From assembly GCA_030529185.1 (NCBI GenBank), contig JAUMXI010000013.1, forward strand, positions 1 through 37,983: a stretch of DNA of 37,983 nucleotides, in the 5' to 3' direction. A program made the position numbers and the translations under genes. Positions 16,231 to 25,811 of the stretch are shown here, in pieces. Below the pieces are notes generated by a model. That model was not told where the DNA came from. It made no database searches and worked only from the letters and a program-made list of their open reading frames with translations. The first letter of the stretch is position 1. Every line of letters starts with the position of its first letter. The stretch comes from Flavobacteriaceae bacterium (GTDB lineage: Bacteria; Bacteroidota; Bacteroidia; Flavobacteriales; Weeksellaceae).

Positions 16231-17316
16231 ATGAATAAAACCTATTCTGGGGCTTGGCTAAAAAAAATAGAACCTCAAGAAAAGCCCTTTCTTATCGCTG
16301 GACCTTGTAGTGCCGAGACAGAAGAGCAAGTTCTTAAAACCGCTCACGATTTAAAAGATTCTTCGGTGCATTTTTTTCGTGCTGGAATTTGGAAGCCCCG
16401 CACTCGCCCTGGTGGGTTTGAAGGTATTGGGGTGTTGGGTTTGAAATGGCTTCAACGGGTGAAAAATGAAACAGGACTGAAAACAGCTACTGAAGTGGCA
16501 AATAGAGACCACGCTCGTTTGGCATTGGAACACGATGTGGATTTGCTTTGGATAGGAGCTCGTTCTACAGTGAGCCCGTTTATTGTTCAAGAGATTGCCG
16601 ATGAGTTGGCAGGAACGGATAAAATTGTTTTAGTGAAAAATCCCGTTAATCCAGATTTATCCCTTTGGATAGGAGCATTAGAGAGATTCGAGAGAGCTGG
16701 AATTAAAAATTTGGGAGTCATTCACAGAGGTTTTTCTACTTATGAAAAAACTAAATTTAGAAATATTCCTGAGTGGCAAATTGCTATTGATTTACAAAAT
16801 CGTTTCCCTGATTTGCCCATTATTTGCGACCCTTCTCATATTGCTGGAAATAGGGATTTGATTTGCGAAATTTCTCAAACAGCATTAGATTTGAATTTTA
16901 ATGGGCTGATGATAGAAACGCATTGTAATCCCGATTCAGCGTGGAGCGATGCGATGCAACAAATTACCCCTCAGCGATTGAAAGAAATTTTAAATGAGTT
17001 AATCATCAGAAATCCAAATACTTCTGAAAATGAGTTTCATAATCAATTGGAGGGTTTGCGTTCTCAAATAGATATTTTAGACCAGCAACTTTTGGAAATT
17101 TTGAGAAAAAGAATGAAAATCGCCGATAATATAGGTCAGCTGAAAAAACAGAAAAACATTGCAGTTCTCCAAAATAAACGATGGAGCGAAATTTTGGAGC
17201 GAATGATTTTTCTCGGTAAAAAACAAGGCTTTTCGGAAGAGTTTGTTTCCAAACTATTTAAGGCGATTCATCAAGAATCTATTGATAGGCAGGAGGGAAT
17301 TTTATATCAAAAATAA
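16231..17316 (+). CDS. Bifunctional 3-deoxy-7-phosphoheptulonate synthase/chorismate mutase
   Basis: Joins the first shikimate-pathway step (PEP + erythrose 4-phosphate to DAHP) with the chorismate-to-prephenate step. 361 residues: a type I-beta DAHP synthase domain (about 1-255) with LIAGPCSAE, FRAGIWKPRTRPGGFEG, LLWIGARSTVSPF, GVIHRGFS and CDPSHIAGNRD, then an all-helical AroQ chorismate mutase domain (about 270-361) with LRSQIDILDQQLLEILRKRM and the late QESIDRQ. In fusions of this order the mutase part typically also serves as the regulatory site of the synthase (known for related enzymes, not shown here). It stands alone with its own promoter and ends 3 bases from the convergent DUF4177-like gene. 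Confidence 0.93.
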   Translation: MNKTYSGAWLKKIEPQEKPFLIAGPCSAETEEQVLKTAHDLKDSSVHFFRAGIWKPRTRPGGFEGIGVLGLKWLQRVKNETGLKTATEVANRDHARLALEHDVDLLWIGARSTVSPFIVQEIADELAGTDKIVLVKNPVNPDLSLWIGALERFERAGIKNLGVIHRGFSTYEKTKFRNIPEWQIAIDLQNRFPDLPIICDPSHIAGNRDLICEISQTALDLNFNGLMIETHCNPDSAWSDAMQQITPQRLKEILNELIIRNPNTSENEFHNQLEGLRSQIDILDQQLLEILRKRMKIADNIGQLKKQKNIAVLQNKRWSEILERMIFLGKKQGFSEEFVSKLFKAIHQESIDRQEGILYQK

Positions 17317-17319
17317 AGT

Positions 17320-17495
17320 TTAGATTTCCCTTTTTAAGGTATAAACAAGTTGATAATCTCCAAAACAAATCATTGAAATGACTTCCCAGCCTTCATTTCC
17401 GAGTTTAGAAAGTTCTTTATCTACCTCTTCAAACTTGAAACCTTTCAGCAACGATGGAGTAAATACCAATGTCTTATATTCAATTTTTTTTTCAT
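17320..17495 (-). CDS. DUF4177-like mini-protein with an apparent frameshift after the ATG
   Basis: A small gene in a stretch otherwise without annotation. Reading leftward, a frame ending at TAA (17322-17320) encodes IEYKTLVFTPSLLKGFKFEE, then LGNEGWEVIS and a final YTLKREI, which is the pattern of DUF4177 proteins (about 55-60 residues, single compact domain, function unknown). The only suitable ATG, at 17495, is followed by nine A and then TTG, which puts it out of frame. Ten A would give an intact 58-residue protein starting MKKKIEYK. The upstream in-frame stop is at 17514-17512. So either one A is missing (real mutation or sequencing error), slippage on the A9 run restores the frame, or a non-ATG start is used. 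It is convergent with the aromatic gene (3 bases apart). Confidence 0.65.
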
Positions 17496-17557
17496 TTTTT
17501 TGAAGTTTTACTTAATTAGTATAGTTTTTTATCTAAAATGTTACAAATTTTGAGAAT

Positions 17558-17591
17558 AAAAAGAGCTTAATGTTAAAATTAAGCTCTTTTT
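17558..17591 (-). terminator. Terminator after lpd
   Basis: Perfect 13-bp arms AAAAAGAGCTTAA (17558-17570) and TTAAGCTCTTTTT (17579-17591) with an 8-base loop, 8 bases after the lpd stop on the minus strand. Confidence 0.88.
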
Positions 17592-17599
17592 ATTAAGTT

Positions 17600-18985
17600 T
17601 TAAATATGAATAACTTCTCCATAAGCTGCTGCAACAGCCTCCATTACTGCTTCGGAAAGCGTTGGGTGAGGATGAACGGTTTTGAGAATATCGTGTCCCG
17701 TTGTTTCCAATTTTCTTGCCGCAACAGCCTCTGCAATCATTTCCGTCACGCCAGTTCCTATCATATGGCAACCCAGCCATTCGCCATATTTTGCATCAAA
17801 AATAACTTTTACAAAGCCATCGGTATCGCCGTTTGCCGTAGCTTTTCCACTTGCAGAGAATGGGAATTTGCCGACTTTTATTTCATATCCTTTTTCTATG
17901 GCTTGTTTTTCTGTAAGTCCCACCGATGCAATTTCTGGGATGCAATAGGTGCAACCTGGGATATTTCCGTAATCTATTTTTTCTATTTCTAAACCTTTGA
18001 TTTTCTCCACGCAAGTAATCCCCTCCGCAGAAGCCACATGAGCCAATGCTTGAGTCGGAATAATATCTCCAATCGCATAATAACCAGGAACGGAAGTTTG
18101 ATACCATTCATTCACTAAAACTCTACCTTTATCCGTTTGAATACCCACTTCTTCTAAACCAATATTTTCAATATTAGCCGTAATTCCAACAGCAGAAAGC
18201 AGAATGTCAGCCTCTAAAACTACCTCACCTTTTTCTGTTTTTACAGTTGCTTTCACGCCTTCTCCACTTGTATCTACGGACTCTACGGAAGCATTGGTCA
18301 TTACCTTAATTTTATTTTTCTTTAAGGCTCTTTCTAAGTGTTTAGAAATTTCTTCATCTTCCACAGGCACTACATTTGGCATAAATTCTACGATGGTCAC
18401 CTGCGTTCCCATAGTGGCATAAAAATACGCAAATTCCACTCCAATTGCTCCAGAACCTACTACAATCATAGATTTTGGTTGCTCGGGTAAAGTTAATGCC
18501 TGTCGGTATCCTATCACTTTTTTTCCATCTTGAGGTAAATTAGGCAATTCACGAGAACGAGCTCCTGTTGCCAAAATAATGTGCTCCGCGGAATATTCTG
18601 TAGTTGTGCCATTTTTTTCAACCAAGACTTTTTTTCCTTTTTGAATTTTGGCATTTCCTAAAATGACATCAATTTGATTTTTTTTCATTAGGAATTCAAT
18701 TCCTTTGCTCATTTTTTCGGCTACACCGCGACTTCTTTGGATAACATTTGGGAACTCAAAACCAGCTTCCACTTTATTTAAACCAAAATCTTCTGCATTT
18801 TTGATGTATTTAAAAACTTGTGCTGATTTCAAAAGTGCTTTGGTAGGAATACATCCCCAATTTAGGCAAATTCCTCCCAAATTTTCTCTTTCTACAATAG
18901 CGGTTTTAAAACCTAATTGAGCCGCTCTAATGGCCGTCACATAACCACCAGGTCCGCTTCCTATAACAATAATATCGTAATTCAT
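17600..18985 (-). CDS. lpdA: Dihydrolipoyl dehydrogenase (E3)
   Basis: FAD enzyme that reoxidises dihydrolipoyl groups with NAD in the pyruvate/2-oxoglutarate dehydrogenase complexes and glycine cleavage. 461 residues. N-terminal FAD motif GSGPGGYVTAIRAAQ (about 9-23), the redox disulfide Cys40/Cys45 in GGICLNWGCIPTK, the NAD-binding motif VGSGAIGVEFAYFYATMG, and the C-terminal His-Glu pair in HPHPTLSEAVMEA. All catalytic features are present. The TonB-dependent receptor gene lies 66 bases upstream on the same strand without a clear terminator, so some read-through is possible. The other complex subunits are not in the window. Confidence 0.95.
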   Translation of the reverse strand: MNYDIIVIGSGPGGYVTAIRAAQLGFKTAIVERENLGGICLNWGCIPTKALLKSAQVFKYIKNAEDFGLNKVEAGFEFPNVIQRSRGVAEKMSKGIEFLMKKNQIDVILGNAKIQKGKKVLVEKNGTTTEYSAEHIILATGARSRELPNLPQDGKKVIGYRQALTLPEQPKSMIVVGSGAIGVEFAYFYATMGTQVTIVEFMPNVVPVEDEEISKHLERALKKNKIKVMTNASVESVDTSGEGVKATVKTEKGEVVLEADILLSAVGITANIENIGLEEVGIQTDKGRVLVNEWYQTSVPGYYAIGDIIPTQALAHVASAEGITCVEKIKGLEIEKIDYGNIPGCTYCIPEIASVGLTEKQAIEKGYEIKVGKFPFSASGKATANGDTDGFVKVIFDAKYGEWLGCHMIGTGVTEMIAEAVAARKLETTGHDILKTVHPHPTLSEAVMEAVAAAYGEVIHI

Positions 18986-19051
18986 AATACTAAAATTTTA
19001 TACTGCGAATTTAGTGTTTTATTTTGAAATTTAAAAAAGAATACTCCTATA

Positions 19052-21439
19052 CTAAAACTCAAAAATAGCCCCAAAATATGGTAGGGGAGTGGCTTTGTTT
19101 CTTTTGGCATAATCTAGCAGGTAGGTATGATTTTCTGCTAAATCATTAGGGTTGGAAATGATTGGATTCCCTGCCTCATCTCTTTTTAGCAATACAATAG
19201 GTAATGCGCTTGGGTTTTTGGAGCCGTAAAGATTTACCACATCTAGGTAGAGAGAGAATTGCCATTTTTTGAAAATCCATTTCTTTTCTATTCTTACATC
19301 TAATTGATGAATTGTATTTCCCCTGAGAGTATTGATTTCCGAATACTTGTAAAGGGGAGAATTCGCAATGTTCCAAATATTTACTTTTTGGCTTTTTTCT
19401 ATATCGTAAGGAGTTTCTGGGAGACCGCTTTGTAGTCTAAATCTTAATCCTATATTCCAATTATTACGGAAGTATTTTCCTCCTGTTAAGGATAAGATAT
19501 GCCTACTATCCCAATTGGAATATAATAATGAAGATTTATCTCCTCCAAATTTTGAATGACCAAAAGTATAGGACATAAGTCCGTAGAAATTATTTTTGGT
19601 TCTCTTTTGTATAAATAACTCCAAACCATATGTCTTCCCAACTCCTCTGCTATCAAGTATTTCATTACCTATAAAGCTATAATCACCATTGATGTTGGCC
19701 AATGTGAAGTTATTCCTTAAAGAGAATGGATAGTTTTTGTATTTTTTGTAATAAGCCTCTAAACTTATTCTCCAATTATCTTTTCCATTATATTCTACCC
19801 CGCCGATGAGGTGGGTGTTTTTAATGTATTTCAAAGTGTTTTTATTGATGAATTCCTGATTTTCTTTGAACCCCAAGGCGGTATAGGCGGGGAGCATATG
19901 GTAGATTCCCGTATTGAAATTCAGGGAGAAATTCTTGTCTATTTTATACTTTAAGGATAGCCTTGGCGAAAGTTGCTTGAAAGGATTGTTGGTAAGATTA
20001 GAATAACCACTCGCATCTGTTCTTATCCCTCCTGCAATCTCGAATTGGTTTTCAAAGAATTTTTTTGAAAATTGGAAATAAAGTCCGTATTGAAGTATAT
20101 TTAAATCTGTTTTATAACGATCCAAAACCCTGCCTTTTGGGGTGATAATATTGATATAAGAATTATTAAAATATTTTGCAAAATTAAGATTTGCTCCGTA
20201 GCTGATTTTATAATTATTTATTTGAGTATTTCGTTCAATTCTTACCTTATTTTCTATTTCTTGAGAGTGATAATTGGTGAGTAGATTTTCGGAGGTTTCT
20301 ATATTTTTATAATATTTTTTAGCTTGGTTGTCTAGCATATTTCTACTCCAAATGAAAAGCCAGTTTCCATTTTGTGTAAGATGTCTGTACCCCATTCCTA
20401 TAGTGTAGTTCCACTGGGGTAAAATAGGCAACCGTTCTATGATACTGATATTTTCGGGAGTGTTTTTTGGTTTGTCATTAAATTTAAAATGGTCAATAGC
20501 TCCTAATGCTATAAAATAAAGTTCATCGTTAGAGGTGAATTTTTTGGAAATTTTTGCATTAAAATCATAATAACTTGGGAGAAAAGGCAAACCTAATTTA
20601 CTAAAAAGAAGCTGTAGATTGGATTTCCTTACAGATAGTAGAGCTTTCCAGCTTTGGTTTTTATTGAGAGGTCCATCTGCCATTAGTTGCATGTCGTCTA
20701 ATCCTAATATAACCTTATACCCCAGCTTATCTCTTCTAGCCTCTCTTAAGTTGAATTCTAAAATAGAAGATAAAGCTCCGTTTCTTTTTGAAGGAAAAGC
20801 TCCGCTATAAAAATCCACATCTTTTACAAAATCTATGGTTAATAAGCCTCTCGGTCCGCCACTAGCCCCTTGTGTTTGAAAGTGATTGATAATGGGAACT
20901 TCTATGCCGTCGATATAAAATTTATTTTCCGATGAGTTTCCTCCTCTAATAAAAAGGTCATTTCTAAAAGTAGCTGTACTTGAAACACCTGGCAATGATA
21001 AGATTGTTTTTGAAATATCCCTATTAGAACCAGCGTTTTTCTGAACTTCCTCACTTGTTATATTTCTGAAGGATACAGGACTCTCTATATTCGTTTTATA
21101 AGATTTTCGGGAAATAAGAATTTCTTTTATTTTGTTTTCAGAAATTTTTGTCAGCCCTACTCCAAAGGTCATATTTTGTTCTGGCAAAACTTCTATATCT
21201 TTGAGAATAAAGCTGTCGTATCCATTAGATGTGATTTCTATGTTATAAATTCCTGCAGAAATCTCATCGATATAAATACTACCTTCACCCTCATATGTTT
21301 GTTCTGATGTTTCTATTGTAGCTTTAGCATTAATAGGCTTTTTGCTAAAATCATCATAAACATTAATATTAATTTTTCCATTTTGGGAATATCCAATTAT
21401 TGAAATAATGGAAAATAAAAGTTGGAAATAATACCTCAT
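19052..21439 (-). CDS. TonB-dependent outer-membrane receptor with carboxypeptidase-like N-terminal domain
   Basis: 795 residues from the ATG at 21439. Signal peptide (MRYYFQLLFSIISIIGYSQ), then a beta-sandwich carboxypeptidase-regulatory-like domain (about 20-100, with YNIEITSNGYDSF), a plug domain containing SFRNITSEEVQKNAG, ILSLPGVSSTATFRNDLFIRGG and FYIDGIEVP, and a long barrel ending FGAIFEF with a C-terminal Phe. It imports an unknown substrate using TonB energy. No SusD-type partner is adjacent, which argues against a polysaccharide locus. A longer frame begins at a TTG (21463) that lies inside the TATCTTTG -7 box and was rejected. Substrate unknown. Confidence 0.87.
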   Translation of the reverse strand: MRYYFQLLFSIISIIGYSQNGKININVYDDFSKKPINAKATIETSEQTYEGEGSIYIDEISAGIYNIEITSNGYDSFILKDIEVLPEQNMTFGVGLTKISENKIKEILISRKSYKTNIESPVSFRNITSEEVQKNAGSNRDISKTILSLPGVSSTATFRNDLFIRGGNSSENKFYIDGIEVPIINHFQTQGASGGPRGLLTIDFVKDVDFYSGAFPSKRNGALSSILEFNLREARRDKLGYKVILGLDDMQLMADGPLNKNQSWKALLSVRKSNLQLLFSKLGLPFLPSYYDFNAKISKKFTSNDELYFIALGAIDHFKFNDKPKNTPENISIIERLPILPQWNYTIGMGYRHLTQNGNWLFIWSRNMLDNQAKKYYKNIETSENLLTNYHSQEIENKVRIERNTQINNYKISYGANLNFAKYFNNSYINIITPKGRVLDRYKTDLNILQYGLYFQFSKKFFENQFEIAGGIRTDASGYSNLTNNPFKQLSPRLSLKYKIDKNFSLNFNTGIYHMLPAYTALGFKENQEFINKNTLKYIKNTHLIGGVEYNGKDNWRISLEAYYKKYKNYPFSLRNNFTLANINGDYSFIGNEILDSRGVGKTYGLELFIQKRTKNNFYGLMSYTFGHSKFGGDKSSLLYSNWDSRHILSLTGGKYFRNNWNIGLRFRLQSGLPETPYDIEKSQKVNIWNIANSPLYKYSEINTLRGNTIHQLDVRIEKKWIFKKWQFSLYLDVVNLYGSKNPSALPIVLLKRDEAGNPIISNPNDLAENHTYLLDYAKRNKATPLPYFGAIFEF

Positions 21440-21460
21440 ATTGAAATTATTAATAATATC

Positions 21461-21468
21461 CAAAGATA
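21461..21468 (-). promoter_or_regulatory. -7 box for the TonB-dependent receptor
   Basis: TATCTTTG on the minus strand matches TAnnTTTG, 21 bases before the ATG at 21439 and downstream of the gap terminator. Confidence 0.55.
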
Positions 21469-21509
21469 TAGAAATAACTTAATACAGAGACTAAATATGA
21501 ATAATAAAA

Positions 21510-21538
21510 AAAATCCTCACATTTTTTTGGAGGATTTT
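21510..21538 (-). terminator. Terminator after gap
   Basis: Stem AAAATCCTC/GAGGATTTT (21510-21518 and 21530-21538), 10 bases past the gap stop on the minus strand. It separates gap from the receptor gene. Confidence 0.85.
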
Positions 21539-21548
21539 ATTTTTAAAA

Positions 21549-22556
<1,008 letters not shown>

Positions 22557-22601
22557 TTATTGAATTAAAAATTGTTAATAAATGATTTTGTTAAAGCTGG
22601 A

Positions 22602-22609
22602 CAAATTTA
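22602..22609 (-). promoter_or_regulatory. -7 box for gap
   Basis: TAAATTTG on the minus strand matches TAnnTTTG, about 49 bases before the gap ATG. No TTG was found 19 bases upstream. Confidence 0.4.
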
Positions 22610-22642
22610 CAAATTAAACTTAACAATACCTTGATTTTTGGC

Positions 22643-22672
22643 TTGATTTTTCATTCTAATTTTTTATTTTTA
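22643..22672 (+). promoter_or_regulatory. Near-consensus promoter of panC
   Basis: TTG (22643-22645) and TATTTTTA (22665-22672) are 19 bases apart. The -7 box differs from TAnnTTTG only at the last base. The panC ATG follows 17 bases later. Confidence 0.5.
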
Positions 22673-22689
22673 CCAGATAAAATAAATTT

Positions 22690-23538
22690 ATGAAAATTTT
22701 AAATAATAAAGAAGAATTATTAGCATATATTCAAGAAAATAAGGCTAAAAACTTAACGATAGGTTTTGCTCCTACTATGGGAGCTTTGCACGAGGGGCAT
22801 CTTTCTCTTTATAAAAAAGCAAGAAAGGAAAATGATGTCGTGGTTTCATCTATTTTTGTCAATCCTACACAGTTTAATAATCCAACTGATTTGGAAAAAT
22901 ATCCCAGAACGATAGAAAAAGATTTGGAATTATTAAGAGAAATAAAGAATGTAGATGCCGTCTATCTCCCTAAAATAGAGGATATTTACCCTAACGGATT
23001 AGAGAGAAAATCTTATGATTTTGATGGTTTGGAAAAAGAAATGGAAGGAAAATCTCGCCCTGGGCACTTTGATGGAGTAGGCACGGTAGTAGAAGAACTT
23101 TTCAGACAAATTCAGCCTGATAATGCTTATTTCGGGGAAAAAGATTTTCAGCAGTTGATGATTATCAAGAAATTGGTTGAGAAACTGAATTTATCTATTA
23201 ACATTGTGGGAATGCCAATTTTTAGGGAAGAAAATGGTTTGGCGATGAGTTCCCGAAACATGCGATTGAGCCATGATGAGAGAGGAAAAGCAAAAATTAT
23301 TTTTGAAACACTTCATCAGGCGAAACAATTGTTTTTAGAAGGGAAGAATATTTCTGAAATTCAAAGTTTTGTGGAGGCACAAATTAGAAAATCTAGTTTT
23401 GAATTAGAATATTTTATTATCGCTGATGAAGAAACTTTAAAAGAAGTTCAATATTTTGAAGGAGAAAAAAAATACCGAGCTTTTATTGTGGTGCTGGTAG
23501 GCGAAGTAAGATTGATTGACAATATTGCGTTTTATTAA
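22690..23538 (+). CDS. panC: Pantothenate synthetase (pantoate-beta-alanine ligase)
   Basis: Joins pantoate and beta-alanine with ATP to make pantothenate, the coenzyme A precursor. 282 residues, usual length. The nucleotidyl-transferase motifs are present: FAPTMGALHEGHLSL (HxGH, about 26-40), FVNPTQFNNPTDLEKYPR, RPGHFDGVGTVV, YFGEKDFQQLMIIKKLV and the KMSKS-like AMSSRN. Start ATG at 22690 after a near-consensus promoter. It is convergent with the FAD oxidoreductase, with a shared terminator between them. panB and panD are not adjacent. Confidence 0.96.
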   Translation: MKILNNKEELLAYIQENKAKNLTIGFAPTMGALHEGHLSLYKKARKENDVVVSSIFVNPTQFNNPTDLEKYPRTIEKDLELLREIKNVDAVYLPKIEDIYPNGLERKSYDFDGLEKEMEGKSRPGHFDGVGTVVEELFRQIQPDNAYFGEKDFQQLMIIKKLVEKLNLSINIVGMPIFREENGLAMSSRNMRLSHDERGKAKIIFETLHQAKQLFLEGKNISEIQSFVEAQIRKSSFELEYFIIADEETLKEVQYFEGEKKYRAFIVVLVGEVRLIDNIAFY

Positions 23539-23543
23539 CGAAC

Positions 23544-23570
23544 AAGCCTTTTCTGAAAAAGAAAGGGCTT
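23544..23570. terminator. Terminator between panC and the FAD oxidoreductase
   Basis: Arms AAGCCTTTTC (23544-23553) and GAAAGGGCTT (23561-23570), one G-U pair in one direction, 7-base loop, followed by TAATTTTATT. It lies between convergent genes. Confidence 0.6.
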
Positions 23571-23575
23571 TAATT

Positions 23576-24613
23576 TTATTCGGAAAATCTTTTTAAATCT
23601 ACTTCTGGCATTAGAGGTTTTTTGTGTTCTATAAAATCAAACAACTCTTTTGAAAAATAACATCCATTTAATATTCCTCTTGCCCCTAATCCATTGAAAA
23701 CATATAAGTTATTATAATCTTTATGCTTTCCTAAAATTGGTCGTCTATCCTTTACTGTTGGTCGGAATCCGAGATTCACATTTTCTACGCTAAATTTTTC
23801 AGGGTAGAATTGAGATAAACCTTCAATTAGTTGATTTTTAGCCTCTTCATCTACATTAGAATCGGTTCGTTCCCTGTCGTAAGTCCCTCCGTAATAGTAG
23901 TTTCCATTCTCCAGAGGAAAAATGAAATGCTTTTTCTTAATGGTAAATTCTACATCTAATGGAGTAGAAAGTTGCACCTCTAAGTGATGACCTTTATTAA
24001 TATGAATAGGAATGCCCTGAAAATAAGGATTTTGCTTTACACTGATTCCCTCTGCAAAAACAATATGTTTGTATTCAATATCAATATATCTTGAGTCTTC
24101 CACATTGAGTTGAGAGTAATCAAATTTCTCTCTTTTTAAATAGCCATTTCTGTGGAAATATTTTAAAAGGTCTTCAAAAAAGGCTTTTACATTTAATCTT
24201 GCAGAATGATTAACTCTACCAGAACTATAAGGGTTTTTTACGATGTTCAAATCTTCAAATACAGGGTGCAGAAAGTCCCTCAGTGTTTCCTCTTGCATTT
24301 TCTTTTTCCAAAGTTCTCTTTCCTCCTCATTGTGAAAAATCCTTTGGATAGGGTGTTTGATTAAATAATTCTTTCCTGTATATTGCTTAATTTCAGATAA
24401 GGTTTGATTAAGAAAGTCTATCTGCTCTTTTGCCAACCAAAAAGAGGTAAATCTTTTCAAAACCACTGGGTTTATCATACCTGCAGAAATCTGCGAAGCA
24501 CTCTTTTTCCCTTCCGAAAAAATAACAAATTCTTTATTTTCTTTAAGTAATTGATGTGCGAAAAAAAGGGCTGCATAGCCATCTCCAACAATAATATATT
24601 CCGTCTTTTTCAT
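23576..24613 (-). CDS. DAO-type FAD-dependent oxidoreductase downstream of gldN
   Basis: 345 residues, predicted cytoplasmic, no signal peptide. The N-terminal dinucleotide motif is YIIVGDGYAALFFAHQLL (variant GxGxxA, about 6-23), with a further DAO-fold signature SASQISAGMINPVVLKRF (about 38-55). The C-terminal FAD contact is LGFRPTVKDRRPILG and then FNGLGARGILNGCYF. This resembles amine/amino-acid oxidases of the DAO superfamily (glycine oxidase-like), but the substrate is not predictable. It follows gldN after a hairpin and has a TAATTTTG box only about 5 bases before its ATG, so it may be transcribed separately, perhaps as a near-leaderless message. A role in type IX secretion would be a guess. 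Confidence 0.78.
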   Translation of the reverse strand: MKKTEYIIVGDGYAALFFAHQLLKENKEFVIFSEGKKSASQISAGMINPVVLKRFTSFWLAKEQIDFLNQTLSEIKQYTGKNYLIKHPIQRIFHNEEERELWKKKMQEETLRDFLHPVFEDLNIVKNPYSSGRVNHSARLNVKAFFEDLLKYFHRNGYLKREKFDYSQLNVEDSRYIDIEYKHIVFAEGISVKQNPYFQGIPIHINKGHHLEVQLSTPLDVEFTIKKKHFIFPLENGNYYYGGTYDRERTDSNVDEEAKNQLIEGLSQFYPEKFSVENVNLGFRPTVKDRRPILGKHKDYNNLYVFNGLGARGILNGCYFSKELFDFIEHKKPLMPEVDLKRFSE

Positions 24614-24617
24614 TTTG

Positions 24618-24625
24618 CAAAATTA
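24618..24625 (-). promoter_or_regulatory. Possible -7 box for the FAD oxidoreductase
   Basis: TAATTTTG on the minus strand matches TAnnTTTG. Its 3' end is only 5 bases from the ATG, implying a leaderless or nearly leaderless transcript. No -33 TTG was found. Confidence 0.35.
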
Positions 24626-24629
24626 GAAA

Positions 24630-24654
24630 AACCTAAGTAAATTTTACTTAGGTT
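24630..24654 (-). terminator. Terminator after gldN
   Basis: Arms AACCTAAGTAA (24630-24640) and TTACTTAGGTT (24644-24654) with a 3-base loop, followed on the minus strand by TTTTCTAATTTTG. It is located 23 bases past the gldN stop and closes the gld block. Confidence 0.7.
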
Positions 24655-24676
24655 ATTGTTAAATTTATACTAAAAA

Positions 24677-25780
24677 TTAGTAATTCCACATATCGTTTTC
24701 CATCTCCAAAATTTGCTCTCGGATTCTTTCGCTCTCTTCTAATTGAGCATCGGCATCATTTGGAATGTAGTCTTTAATCACCCCTGTGCCATAGCCATTT
24801 TCAGATTTATAGATGATAGATGAAAATCTTCGTGCATTCAAAACATCATCAAAGCTAATGTCAGAAGATAAGTTTTTGCCATTAAATACAATAGAATTTG
24901 CTAATAATTCCCTTGCACTTGGGTAGAAAATCCAGAATAAGTCTATCAACTCATTATCTTCTGATAAAGGTTCTCCGTTTGGTCCTCGTAGTGCCATAGT
25001 TGAAGGGTCTTTCCCCATTGCAGCAATACCCAATAGTCTGTATTTCATTTCTCCATCTCTGCGGTCAATATACCACATACCTTTTATTTTGAGCATTTTT
25101 ACATTTTCTGTTTTGGTTTCATATACATCTACATATTGCTTTTTTTCTTCCTCTGAAACCTGCTCTCCTGCATTGATTCTTTCAACATAAGCATCACTCA
25201 CCACTTCAAACCTTGTTCTTCTCTTGATTTCTTCAAGGCTTAATTTTCTTGTGAATAATTCATCATCATAAACTTCTTTGATAGTGCCATCATTTACACC
25301 ATCTAAAAGAATTTGGTAAAGAGATTTGCTTGAAGAGACCAAGCCGTTTGAGTTGTGATAAAATGGTTGGTTCAACTTGTCATTTAAGTCAATAATTTCC
25401 CAAACTACCATACTTCTCAACACATCTTTATCCTCTATGAAACCATATTTTAAAGGTTTTCTTTTTATGGAAACCATAGAGTCTCCTTCTTTTATTAAAT
25501 TTTTATCTCTGTAATATCTGAAAGCCTCTGCGGATTCCGCGTTTAGTATATTTAGAGAGTGAATAGGTTTTAATTCCTCTTTTTTTTCTTGTTTTTTCTC
25601 TTCTACAATAGGTGGAGCTGAGGGAAGCTCTACTGTTGGTTGAGATTCTACTTTATTTGTTTTTTTAGACTTTTTAGTATGTGTCCTTTTGGTTTTAGGA
25701 GTCGCTCTTCTTTTTGTTCTTTGTGCATCGATTGTAGAAAATGCAAACATAAGAATCAAGAGCAATAATATTTTTCTCAT
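24677..25780 (-). CDS. gldN: GldN/PorN, type IX secretion periplasmic ring component
   Basis: Periplasmic partner of the GldK lipoprotein in the outer-membrane-associated ring of the type IX secretion system. 367 residues: signal peptide (about 1-19, ending STIDA), a long Lys/Arg/Thr-rich then Pro/Glu-rich linker (about 20-75), and the conserved GldN domain with EAFRYYRDKN, VVWEIIDLNDKLNQPFYH, KIKGMWYIDRRDGEMKYRLLG and IDLFWIFYPSARELLA. It follows gldM by 31 bases and is the last gene of the gldK-L-M-N block. The basic linker is long but not unusual for flavobacterial GldN. Confidence 0.94.
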   Translation of the reverse strand: MRKILLLLILMFAFSTIDAQRTKRRATPKTKRTHTKKSKKTNKVESQPTVELPSAPPIVEEKKQEKKEELKPIHSLNILNAESAEAFRYYRDKNLIKEGDSMVSIKRKPLKYGFIEDKDVLRSMVVWEIIDLNDKLNQPFYHNSNGLVSSSKSLYQILLDGVNDGTIKEVYDDELFTRKLSLEEIKRRTRFEVVSDAYVERINAGEQVSEEEKKQYVDVYETKTENVKMLKIKGMWYIDRRDGEMKYRLLGIAAMGKDPSTMALRGPNGEPLSEDNELIDLFWIFYPSARELLANSIVFNGKNLSSDISFDDVLNARRFSSIIYKSENGYGTGVIKDYIPNDADAQLEESERIREQILEMENDMWNY

Positions 25781-25811
25781 TTTTTAAATCATTAAATATT
25801 TGTTTAAATAA

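Noticed and set aside
19052-21439. SusC-type polysaccharide utilisation locus
   Set aside because: No SusD partner or glycoside hydrolases flank the receptor.
22571-22627. 8-base inverted repeat ATTGTTAA/TTAACAAT between gap and panC
   Set aside because: Too short and too AT-rich to separate from chance, and it lacks a T tract.
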